Of a DNA stretch of 64,000 nt, positions 8,074 to 15,593 are shown piece by piece. The DNA is taken from contig NZ_JPOS01000018.1 in the NCBI RefSeq assembly GCF_000759025.1, positions 124,001-188,000 on the forward strand. Reading direction: 5' to 3'. Position 1 is the first letter of the stretch. Every line of letters begins with the position of its first letter. A model generated the notes under the pieces. It was not told where the DNA came from and made no database searches. It saw only the letters and a list, made by a program, of their open reading frames with translations. Made by a program: the position numbers and the translations under genes. Source of the DNA: Phaeodactylibacter xiamenensis (GTDB taxonomy: Bacteria; Bacteroidota; Bacteroidia; Chitinophagales; Saprospiraceae).

Positions 8074-11000
8074 TCAACCGAGCATAAAGGACAGCGCGCC
8101 GACCACCACCACGACGGTGACCAGCACATACCACAGGAACTCATATCCAGTCTCCCGCCGTACCGCAGGCTCTACCGCTTCGTAGCTCGGCTTCACGCCG
8201 TTCCAGGCATAAGAAGCATAAACCTTGAAGCGGTTCATAATAATGAGCAGCACCGGCAGCAACACCAGAATAACCGCCGTAATGACCAAAAGGCCGAAGG
8301 AGACCGCAATCGCCATCGGAATGAGGAACTGCGCCTGCAGGCTCTTCTCAAACAATAGCGGTGCCAGTCCGGCAAAGGTGGTCACGGTGGTCAGCACAAT
8401 GGGCCGGAAACGCGACAGGCCAGTCTCGTACACCGCGTCCATATGCGAGCGCCCTTCTTCAATCATCGTATTGTAGGTGCTCACAAAAACCAGGGCGTCA
8501 TTCACCAGAATACCGATCAGCGCGATAATGCCCAGGGCGGAGAACAAGCTGATGGGGAGCCCCATGAGCCAGTGCCCCCAGCCTACCCCGATAAACCCAA
8601 ACGGAATCAGCAGGAAGACGAGCAGCGCCTGCCCGACGGAGCGGAACGTCAGCGCAATCACAAAGAACATGAGGGAAAGCACAATGCTAAATACGGTCTG
8701 AATAGATTTGGCTGATTTCTGCTGCTCTCTGTTCTGCCCTTCGTAAATGGCAGAAACGGAACTGTAACCGCTCAGGATTTCCGGGATGATCTCGTCTTGT
8801 AAGCTGGCAGTGACATCGCTTACCGAAACGTCGTTATTTGACACATCGGCCTCAATTTTCACCTCCCGCTTACCATCGATGTGGTTGATGTTGATCACGC
8901 CCCGCTTCAGCTCCAGGGTAGCAATTTCCGAAAGGGGAAACTCCCGCCCGTCCTCGAAGCGGATGCGCATGTCTTTTAGTTTGTTGATGTTGTCGCGGTC
9001 TTCCCGGTCGTAGCGTACCCACACCCGCACTTCATCCTGACCGCGCTGCAGGCGCTGCACTTCGCTGCCGAAGAAACCACTACGCACCTGCCCGACCACA
9101 TCCTGCAGCTTCAGCCCCAGGTATTTACCCTTCTCGGTAAGTTGGATATTGACCTCCCTGAGCCCCTCCTGATTGTTGTCGACGACATCCGCCAGTTCAG
9201 AAAGGCCCTGCATGGCTGCTTTGACTTCTTCGGTAGCCGCCTTGAGCTGAGTGTAATCCTCCCCGATCAGGGAAATGGAAATCGGCTTGCCAAAGGCGGA
9301 GGCAGCGCCAAAGGTGAGCACCTCCGCGGTGGGAATATCGCCTACCATTTGCCGGATCGTATTGGTGACGGCCCGGGCGGTCAGGCTGTCCCGGTTTTCA
9401 CCATCCAGTATGTTTACGCTGATGTTGCCCTGATAGGTAGTGGGGCCAAGGTTGACCTCTACCCGCTCGATGGCCTGTTTGTCGCCATTGAAGTAGTGCT
9501 GGCTCAGGGAGTCATTCGCGCGCCAGGCGGCGTCCTCAATCATTTGCAGTTTGTCCAGAGTGATATGCTCCCGGGTGCCGGCGGGCATTTGCAGCTGTAT
9601 GGTAATGTCGTCCCGCTCAATAATAGGAAAGAAGGTCGTACTGATGATCCCTCCGCCAATAGCGCCGCCGGTAATGACCAGAAGGCCGACCAGGACAGCG
9701 ATGGTAAAAAATTTGTTGTACATGACAAACTTCAGGGTAGGCCCATAGAGCTTGTGGCGCATCCAGTTCATAGCTTGCTCAAAGGCTTGCTGTACCTTGT
9801 TGGTGTCGCGGTCTGGGCTGAGGGCTTTACTGTGGGCTACGTGAGTAGGCAAGATCACCGCTCCTTCAATAAGGGAAAAGATGAGAGAAAAGATCACCAC
9901 AATCGCCATTTGTGAAAAGAAGTCGCCCAGCCGCCCGTCAATGAACAGGAAGGAGGAAAAGGCAAGTACGGTGGTGACGATGGCGGCAAAGACGGCAGGC
10001 AGTACCTGTAGGGTGCCTTCCAGGGCAGCTTTCAGGCGAGGTACTCCCGCTTCGTACTGCTGATAGATGTTTTCGCCAATTACAATCCCGTCATCCACCA
10101 GGATACCGATCACAAGGATCATACCGAACAGGGAAATAACATTAATGGTCACGCCCAGGGCTCCTGCCACCACAAACATGCCGGCAAAGGAGATTGGAAT
10201 GGCAATGGCCACCCAGAACGCCAGCCGCCAGTGCAGGAACATGGCCAGCAGCACCAGCACGATACCGAAGCCCAGCAGCCCGTTCTCCATCAGCAAGTCG
10301 ATCCGCTGCCGGAGCACATCGGAGCCATCGCGAATGACAGTGGCTTCGATGATATCATTTTTTTCATTAAAATCCCGGACGTATTCCTGCACCTTATCCG
10401 TGATGGAAATCATGTCCTCTTCCAGGGTATTCTGTACCGTGACGACCACCGAAGGTTCTCCGTTCAGGTAGCTGCGGTTGGGCGAGTCGGCCCAGCGGTC
10501 TGAAAGGTCGGCGATTTCATAGAGGCGCACCACACTGCCTTCAGGCGTGGTCTTCACAATGATGTCGCGCAGCCCTTCGGCATAGTACTCTTTATTGCGG
10601 GCACGCACCAACAGCTCTTCGTCTTCCCCCTTGATGGTACCGCCGGTGATTTCAATATTGGCAGCCCGTACCGCCAGTGTCGCCTGCTGAAAAGTCAGCC
10701 CGTAAGCCCGCAGGTCCTTTTCACGGAAAGCAATCTCAATTTCCTCTTCCGGGAAACCGCTCAGGCTCACCTTAGAGATGCCCTCCATCTGCCGGAGGTC
10801 TTCCTCTACCTGCCGGCCGTAGCGCTTCAGGGTCTTGAGGTTCACATCCCCACTAAGTGCAAAGCTGATGGCAAAGCCCAGGTTTTCCTGAATATACACC
10901 ACCGGTGGCTCCAGCCCTACAGGAAAAGAACTGATCTGGTCCACAGCATTGCGCACATCCACGAGCACGTCATCAGTATTGAAGCCTTTGAGCACTTCCA

Positions 11001-11280
11001 CTGTGATGCTGCCACTGTTTTCGCTCGAAACGGAAGTATAGCGCTCCACACCGGTCACCCCTTTGAGGTTTTCCTCGATGCGCTTAACGACGCCTTCCTC
11101 CATTTCTTCCGGGGACGAACCAGGGTAGACCAATTGTATGCTGATAATCCGGCTGGGCACCTCAGGGAAGAAGGTGGACTTCATGTTGAATAGCCCGGCA
11201 ATGCCGAGCACAAAAAGCCCGACCATGATCAGGTTGGCGGCTACCGGAAATTTGATAAAGTAGTTGACAAATCTTTGCAT
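8074..11280 (-). CDS. RND-family efflux pump inner-membrane subunit (AcrB/MexB-like)
   Basis: 1,068 residues, the normal size of a hydrophobe/amphiphile RND transporter. It begins with a first helix 'FPVAANLIMVGLFVLG', a large periplasmic porter loop, helices 2-6 carrying the proton-relay pair in 'GILVDDGIVIGENIYQ' (two aspartates, helix 4), a second large loop, and helices 8-12 with 'GILVNDALVFVSTYN'. It exports drugs, bile-like compounds or metabolites using the proton gradient, working with the adaptor 8 bases upstream and TolC downstream. Substrate cannot be read from sequence. The MarR-like gene at the head of the cluster is the likely regulator. Confidence 0.95.
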   Translation of the reverse strand: MQRFVNYFIKFPVAANLIMVGLFVLGIAGLFNMKSTFFPEVPSRIISIQLVYPGSSPEEMEEGVVKRIEENLKGVTGVERYTSVSSENSGSITVEVLKGFNTDDVLVDVRNAVDQISSFPVGLEPPVVYIQENLGFAISFALSGDVNLKTLKRYGRQVEEDLRQMEGISKVSLSGFPEEEIEIAFREKDLRAYGLTFQQATLAVRAANIEITGGTIKGEDEELLVRARNKEYYAEGLRDIIVKTTPEGSVVRLYEIADLSDRWADSPNRSYLNGEPSVVVTVQNTLEEDMISITDKVQEYVRDFNEKNDIIEATVIRDGSDVLRQRIDLLMENGLLGFGIVLVLLAMFLHWRLAFWVAIAIPISFAGMFVVAGALGVTINVISLFGMILVIGILVDDGIVIGENIYQQYEAGVPRLKAALEGTLQVLPAVFAAIVTTVLAFSSFLFIDGRLGDFFSQMAIVVIFSLIFSLIEGAVILPTHVAHSKALSPDRDTNKVQQAFEQAMNWMRHKLYGPTLKFVMYNKFFTIAVLVGLLVITGGAIGGGIISTTFFPIIERDDITIQLQMPAGTREHITLDKLQMIEDAAWRANDSLSQHYFNGDKQAIERVEVNLGPTTYQGNISVNILDGENRDSLTARAVTNTIRQMVGDIPTAEVLTFGAASAFGKPISISLIGEDYTQLKAATEEVKAAMQGLSELADVVDNNQEGLREVNIQLTEKGKYLGLKLQDVVGQVRSGFFGSEVQRLQRGQDEVRVWVRYDREDRDNINKLKDMRIRFEDGREFPLSEIATLELKRGVININHIDGKREVKIEADVSNNDVSVSDVTASLQDEIIPEILSGYSSVSAIYEGQNREQQKSAKSIQTVFSIVLSLMFFVIALTFRSVGQALLVFLLIPFGFIGVGWGHWLMGLPISLFSALGIIALIGILVNDALVFVSTYNTMIEEGRSHMDAVYETGLSRFRPIVLTTVTTFAGLAPLLFEKSLQAQFLIPMAIAVSFGLLVITAVILVLLPVLLIIMNRFKVYASYAWNGVKPSYEAVEPAVRRETGYEFLWYVLVTVVVVVGALSFMLG

Positions 11281-11288
11281 GGTAGAGA

Positions 11289-12473
11289 CTATTCTGCGCT
11301 GCCCAGTTGGTCCTTAGGCCCGGTCTTTGCCGATTGTGCGTTTTTAGATTTTTGTTGCGTGCTGATGCGGACTTTCATGCCATCAAATGCGTCCGGTATG
11401 GGCTGCGCCAGAATGGGCGTACCATCTTTCAATCCCCGGATAATCGCAGACTCATCAGTCATTTTTACCACCTGTACTTCTTCCATTCGGAGAATAGAAT
11501 CCTGTACAACGAAGACCCCCCGCTGATCATTGAGCAGGTTGCGGGGCAGCGCAAAAGCATTGTCAATACTGCTGGCAACCACATCGCCGCGCAGGTACAT
11601 ATTTTCCTTCAGGTCGCTGCCGCTCACGGCGATGAACACCCGTACCGTCTGCGTACCTGCATCCACCTGATCGCTGATGCGGCGGATTTTGCCGTTCCAG
11701 CTGCCTTCAATATCTTCTGAGTATAGCTCCACCGGGTTGCCTACGGCCAGGTACTTCAGGTCGCGCAGGGCAACGGTGGCTTCCAGTTCGTAGCTGCCGG
11801 TGCTCATCAGTTCGCCCAGTTTCTGCCCGGCCCGCACCACCGCACCCGGGTTGATGGAGGCAGCCGTAATCACCCCGCTAAAAGGTGCGTACAGCGTATA
11901 CTTGTCCAGCCGCTCCTCCTGGCTTTTGATGGTGTAGTACTGGCTGTACAGATTGCGGGAAGCAATGAAATACTTTTCCTGATCATTCAAAGCCTCCGGG
12001 AAAGCTTTGATGGGGGCTTCCACCTCAAAATTATCGAGATAGTCCTTCCAGTGCTCATAGCTTTCCGGGTAGTCAATCTTCAGGTCGGGCATCAGCTGAG
12101 TGATGGCGTTGAGGAGGTTGCTTTTTTGCGAAAGCAGGGAAAGTTTAGCTTCCTCCTGATTGACTTTGATCAGTAAGGCTCCTTTCGGGAAATAAGTGCC
12201 GACTTTGAAGGAGCGCTCCGTTTTTTCGAGGGTGCCTGTCACTTCTGAGAAAAGGTCAATTTTGTCATAGGCCGACAGTTCCCCCTGTACATTCAGGGTT
12301 GTGGGAATGCTGCCCAGGCGCACATGCATAGTATCGACCATTTTCACTTTGGTGCCAGCCACTTTGGGGCGGGGCGGTTGTTTCTGATTGCTCAGGAAGC
12401 GAGACAGGGCAAATGCACCGATGAGGAGGACGAGCCCTGCAAACATGATAATTCTTCTGGCGGTGATGCTCAT
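11289..12473 (-). CDS. RND efflux periplasmic adaptor (HlyD/MFP family)
   Basis: 394 residues with a single N-terminal membrane anchor ('IIMFAGLVLLIGAFALSRF'), then a lipoyl-like half ('YDKIDLFSEVTGTLEKT'), a helical hairpin, the second lipoyl half ('LYAPFSGVITAASINPGAVV') and a beta-barrel domain ('LREL..VGNPVELYS' type region). It bridges the inner-membrane pump and TolC. It is encoded 8 bases before the pump, so the two are surely co-transcribed. The C-terminal tail is Lys/Gln/Ser-rich and probably disordered. An operator-like palindrome lies 32 bases upstream of its start, at 12506-12519. Confidence 0.93.
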   Translation of the reverse strand: MSITARRIIMFAGLVLLIGAFALSRFLSNQKQPPRPKVAGTKVKMVDTMHVRLGSIPTTLNVQGELSAYDKIDLFSEVTGTLEKTERSFKVGTYFPKGALLIKVNQEEAKLSLLSQKSNLLNAITQLMPDLKIDYPESYEHWKDYLDNFEVEAPIKAFPEALNDQEKYFIASRNLYSQYYTIKSQEERLDKYTLYAPFSGVITAASINPGAVVRAGQKLGELMSTGSYELEATVALRDLKYLAVGNPVELYSEDIEGSWNGKIRRISDQVDAGTQTVRVFIAVSGSDLKENMYLRGDVVASSIDNAFALPRNLLNDQRGVFVVQDSILRMEEVQVVKMTDESAIIRGLKDGTPILAQPIPDAFDGMKVRISTQQKSKNAQSAKTGPKDQLGSAE

Positions 12474-12505
12474 AAATCAGCGTTATTGATGGCTGTTAAT
12501 ATTTA

Positions 12506-12519
12506 GTTGTATCTGCAAC
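12506..12519. promoter_or_regulatory. Operator-like palindrome, copy 2 (between regulator and adaptor genes)
   Basis: GTTGTATCTGCAAC, which differs at only two positions from the perfect palindrome at 12980-12993. It abuts the MarR-like gene's stop codon and precedes the adaptor gene. Its position suggests that the regulator controls a second, internal start for the pump genes. No protein-binding evidence; inferred from repetition and symmetry. Confidence 0.5.
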
Positions 12520-12972
12520 TTACTTATGATTGCAGGTGAATTTCTGGTAAATCTGTGACAGCACACGCTTGCAGATAGCCAGGTCTTCTTCCGGAATGCC
12601 TTCCGTTGCTTCCTGTACCGTCTGCTGTGCTTCCGGCAGGAGTTCTTCGCGAAGGGACCGGCCCCGGTGCGTCAGGTAGATGAGCTTATTGCGCTTGTCT
12701 TCCTGATCAGGTATTCGGACTACGATATTCGCCGCTTCCAGGCTTTGCAGGGCGCGGGCAATCGTGCCTTTGTCCTTGATATTGGAAACGGCCAGGTCCT
12801 GCTGCCGTACACCTTCTTTTACCCAAAGGTCAACCAGAATGCCCATATGCTGTGCTGATAATCCCAACTCGTCCAATGCGGTCCGTTTCCGGATCTCATT
12901 GGCCAGCAGCCGCCCGACGCGGTTGGTCAGAAAAACAAGGGAATTAACAGGAAATTCAACAGCTTGGCTCAT
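12520..12972 (-). CDS. MarR-family transcriptional regulator
   Basis: 150 residues with the winged-helix MarR layout: N-terminal dimerisation helix, 'LGLSAQHMGILVDLWVKEG' leading into the recognition region 'QQDLAVSNIKDKGTIARAL', then the wing 'VVRIPDQEDKRNKLIYLTHRG', which carries the D-x-R-x-K pattern typical of the family. MarR proteins are dimers that release DNA on binding phenolic or oxidised ligands. It is the first gene of the leftward efflux cluster and is flanked on both sides by nearly identical palindromes, so autoregulation plus pump control is likely. Confidence 0.92.
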   Translation of the reverse strand: MSQAVEFPVNSLVFLTNRVGRLLANEIRKRTALDELGLSAQHMGILVDLWVKEGVRQQDLAVSNIKDKGTIARALQSLEAANIVVRIPDQEDKRNKLIYLTHRGRSLREELLPEAQQTVQEATEGIPEEDLAICKRVLSQIYQKFTCNHK

Positions 12973-12979
12973 TCAATTG

Positions 12980-12993
12980 GTTGCATTTGCAAC
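12980..12993. promoter_or_regulatory. Operator-like perfect palindrome, copy 1 (upstream of regulator gene)
   Basis: GTTGCATTTGCAAC, a 6-2-6 perfect inverted repeat located 7 bases upstream of the MarR-like start codon, in the divergent region shared with the HMA-like gene. TTGC...GCAA cores are common for MarR-family operators. The second copy at 12506-12519 supports a specific binding site. Confidence 0.6.
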
Positions 12994-13143
12994 GAGAACG
13001 CATCATGGTGTATTTAGTTTAGTGAAGGTGATATTTTTTTGTTGCGCTCGGTTGCGGAACACGAAAATCAGAAAATTGTCAAAAAAAAGAGCCGCTTTTT
13101 GATCCGCCCCCTGGAAAAGCCCCGTACCTCTTTTAAAAGCACT

Positions 13144-13566
13144 ATGGCAAATTCATCAAAAAGGAACCTTTTATTAGGTGGTGCGCTGCTGCTTGGCATT
13201 ATCGCTTTTGTGGCACTGGCACTCCGGCAGGACCCTGTCCCTAACGCACAGGTCCAACTGAGCCGAATCGATTTCGAAGCGCCTCTGGACAAGCAGGAAG
13301 CAAAGGCAATTCAGCACGCTGTCATGAACACAGCAGGCGTGAAACATTGCTATCTCAATGCCGGAGCCGGCACATTGACTTTTAGCTACGACCTGCGCGA
13401 GCAACAAAACGAGGTCGTCCTGGCTGCCGTACAGCAGACCGCGGCTACAGATGCCCGACTGTATCAGGTATCGGAATCTGCAAAGGCTTCAAGCTGCCCG
13501 GTAACGGGGGCAGGTTCACCGGTAAAAAAAGTGCTTGCCTACGCCAGCCAGATTTGGCCTTTTTAG
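13144..13566 (+). CDS. Membrane-anchored HMA-like (ferredoxin-fold) protein
   Basis: 140 residues from the ATG at 13144; the frame is open further upstream, but the extra part is implausibly basic. After a basic start there is one membrane helix ('LLLGGALLLGIIAFVALAL'), then a ~70-residue domain whose pattern ('LDKQEAKAIQHAVMNTAGVKHCYLNAGAGTLTFSYD', given only as a pattern) follows the heavy-metal-associated fold. It lacks the usual CxxC metal loop; single cysteines remain at 'KHCYL' and 'SSCPV'. Role unknown. It precedes the truncated haemoglobin gene by 55 bases and may be co-transcribed with it. Confidence 0.55.
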   Translation: MANSSKRNLLLGGALLLGIIAFVALALRQDPVPNAQVQLSRIDFEAPLDKQEAKAIQHAVMNTAGVKHCYLNAGAGTLTFSYDLREQQNEVVLAAVQQTAATDARLYQVSESAKASSCPVTGAGSPVKKVLAYASQIWPF

Positions 13567-13621
13567 TGCGCTGCCAAGTATTCAACCCAATTCCATTTCA
13601 AAATAATTTAAAACTTAAAAC

Positions 13622-14167
13622 ATGAACACTCGATTATTGATCCTGCTGTTGGGCATGGCTTGCCTGACTTTCACGGCCTGTGACAACGACGACGAAGAGC
13701 CGATGATGACCGAAGACACCCTTTATCAGAAGCTGGGCGGCACCACGATGGTGACTGATCCTGCCGGGGGTATGATTGAACAGGGCCGGCTTGGCTTGCG
13801 CTCAGTGGTCGACAGCTCCATTTTTGTGATTGCTGCTGATCCGGTATTGAGCCCTTATTTTGCTTCGCTACTGGCAGAAGTTGGAAATGGGAACACCACC
13901 AATCTCGCTATTCTGAGCGAAAACCTGACTGATTTCTTTTGTGTCGCTACCGGTGCAGAAAACTATACCTACGACGGTATGGATATGGTGAGCGCGCACG
14001 ATCCGGCACAAAACCCACGCATGGAACAGAAATCAACCGATGCGGCCTATGATGCCTTCATTGCAGCAGTAGCCGAGGGTGCCATGCAAAATAATGTGCC
14101 TGAAGAATTGATTGGAGAGGTAGGGGCGCTCCTGGAGACCCTGCGCGCTGATGTCGTGCAGCAGTAA
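13622..14167 (+). CDS. Group I truncated haemoglobin-like lipoprotein
   Basis: 181 residues. A lipoprotein signal ends at 'CLTFTAC' (Cys about residue 20), followed by an acidic linker and a truncated-globin domain: 'LYQKLGGTTMV' (helix A/B), 'DPVLSPYFASLL', 'LSENLTDFFCVATGAENYTYDG', then 'MDMVSAHDPAQN', where the histidine is in the proximal F8 position, and a final helix 'EELIGEVGALLETLRADVV'. Known trHbs bind O2 or NO in the cytoplasm; an exported lipid-anchored form would act at the membrane surface in the periplasm. Assignment rests on the motif order; haem binding is inferred. Confidence 0.8.
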   Translation: MNTRLLILLLGMACLTFTACDNDDEEPMMTEDTLYQKLGGTTMVTDPAGGMIEQGRLGLRSVVDSSIFVIAADPVLSPYFASLLAEVGNGNTTNLAILSENLTDFFCVATGAENYTYDGMDMVSAHDPAQNPRMEQKSTDAAYDAFIAAVAEGAMQNNVPEELIGEVGALLETLRADVVQQ

Positions 14168-14196
14168 AACCGCTCCGGAATAACCCTGTCCTAATG

Positions 14197-14240
14197 AAAA
14201 AAGCCGCCTGAGCAATAATTTAGCTCAAAGCGGCTTTTTT
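14197..14240. terminator. Bidirectional intrinsic terminator
   Basis: A-tract, GCCGC stem, inner GAGC/GCTC pair, loop, GCGGC and T-tract. It lies between the convergent truncated-haemoglobin (+) and isomerase-like (-) genes. A-run on one side and T-run on the other make it work in both directions. Confidence 0.85.
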
Positions 14241-14258
14241 CTTTCAACGTAATTCAAA

Positions 14259-14555
14259 TTAGTTCAAAGAGAACTGCATGACTGCGTCTGAGGTATTGTG
14301 GAACATCAGCTCAGAAATATTAGGGCTCATGTACTCACTCAGTGGTAACTGGGCGATATTTTCCATAACCTCAAACTCAGAAGTTCCAGTCATGATGGCC
14401 CAAAGTTTGGACCGGTCCATAGACAGAGAATAGGCTTTGACCCTTCCGTCTGCCAACATAGTGTTGATGATGTAGCGCTGCTTGGGAATTAGCGCCATAA
14501 ATTCCTCATCAAAAGTCTGTGGCAGATCAAATTCTATCATGAATGTTTTTTTCAT
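14259..14555 (-). CDS. Muconolactone-isomerase-like (ferredoxin-fold) small protein
   Basis: 98 residues from the ATG at 14553-14555 (the longer frame to 14618 adds a composition-poor tail). The sequence 'TFMIEFDLPQTFDEEFM', 'QRYIINTMLADGRVKAYSLS', 'LWAIMTGTSEFEVMENIAQLP' follows the muconolactone delta-isomerase / YCII-like dimeric alpha-beta barrel pattern, where strands alternate with helices and substrate binds between subunits. No ring-cleavage pathway genes are nearby, so a catabolic role is unlikely; function unknown. Shares the bidirectional terminator with the globin gene. Confidence 0.6.
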   Translation of the reverse strand: MKKTFMIEFDLPQTFDEEFMALIPKQRYIINTMLADGRVKAYSLSMDRSKLWAIMTGTSEFEVMENIAQLPLSEYMSPNISELMFHNTSDAVMQFSLN

Positions 14556-14744
14556 CGTTTCGCTTTTAGTTCTGTGCTTAGCGCGGCGAGAATAAGCTGC
14601 GTCGTTTGGCAAGCACAAATTAATAAGGCACTGAGGCCCGCGATGAGCAAGCCTCGCCTATATTAAATGCGCAAAGGGGCGTATATGTTGTACCATTGCT
14701 GTTAAGGAAGCATTAAGAATAACAGGCTTGTGCCGTCAGGTAGC

Positions 14745-15491
14745 CTACCGCGTAATAACGATGTAGTCGCGGATCAGTGTTTTTAGAAAGCCTATGCGGT
14801 CGCGGGGCATCTCCTCTATATTTAGAAGCTCTTGCAGACGGCCGGTGAGCTCCCGTAGTGCCTGTTCATGAGCAGGGTTGCGGTGACTGCGGTAGCGGGC
14901 CAGCATGTTTTTGATGAGCAGCATATCTTCCTCGGCCAGCTGCTGTACCTGCGGATAGGTCAGCTCGTAATTGTCCAGAGAGTTGATCCCAAGAATATCT
15001 GACAGCCCAAACTGTAGCTGATGGCGCAGGCGGATGACCGTAGTGTTGGCAGTCATATCGCCCAGGCGCTGATTATTGCTGGAGGAGCTGATGAAGACGG
15101 CCGCCAGGATGCCTGAAGAAAACACCGAATCTACAATATGAAATACCGCCCGCAGCAGGTAATCGCTCAGCCCCGGTTCCTGCCCGTCGACCCGCACTAC
15201 ACGGATGCCCATGGCCCGCTTCCCCCAGGTCTGCCCGTTGGTCATAATCTCCGAAAACAAGTGATAACCCATAAACAGGATCAGCGGGAAAAGTCCGTAG
15301 AGCACCCCGGCGAGCATGGTCCCCGCGATGGCATTGCCCAGGAGGCGGCCAAAGATGAGCACCACCACGACAAAGAAGATCATCATGATGATGAAAAAAT
15401 CGATGATAAACGCCATGGCGCGCTCCCGCAGCAGGGCCAGCTCGTACTCAATAACGACGTTCTGGGCGGTCCGTATTTCGATGATCTTCAC
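14745..15491 (-). CDS. RDD-family membrane protein
   Basis: 248 residues. The name-giving residues are visible: 'ELALLRERAMAFIIDFFIIMM' (R and D of helix 1) and 'TWGKRAMGIRVVRVDG', then 'LLRAVFHIVDSVFSS' and 'NQRLGDMTANTTVIR'. Three to four membrane helices are followed by a ~90-residue cytoplasmic helical tail ending 'LKTLIRDYIVITR'. RDD proteins are poorly understood membrane proteins, some linked to ion or compatible-solute transport. It is divergent (102 bases) from the SpoIIM-MoxR-DUF58 operon and is a standard member of that neighbourhood in Bacteroidota. Confidence 0.88.
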   Translation of the reverse strand: MKIIEIRTAQNVVIEYELALLRERAMAFIIDFFIIMMIFFVVVVLIFGRLLGNAIAGTMLAGVLYGLFPLILFMGYHLFSEIMTNGQTWGKRAMGIRVVRVDGQEPGLSDYLLRAVFHIVDSVFSSGILAAVFISSSSNNQRLGDMTANTTVIRLRHQLQFGLSDILGINSLDNYELTYPQVQQLAEEDMLLIKNMLARYRSHRNPAHEQALRELTGRLQELLNIEEMPRDRIGFLKTLIRDYIVITR

Positions 15492-15593
15492 AGTAATTGG
15501 TCAATTTACTTTCTAAACTAACGCAAATAATTCACGGTTTGCAACATTTTTCCTAAAATAGAGCTTCCTGTAAAGGAGTTATAACCTCACCGA

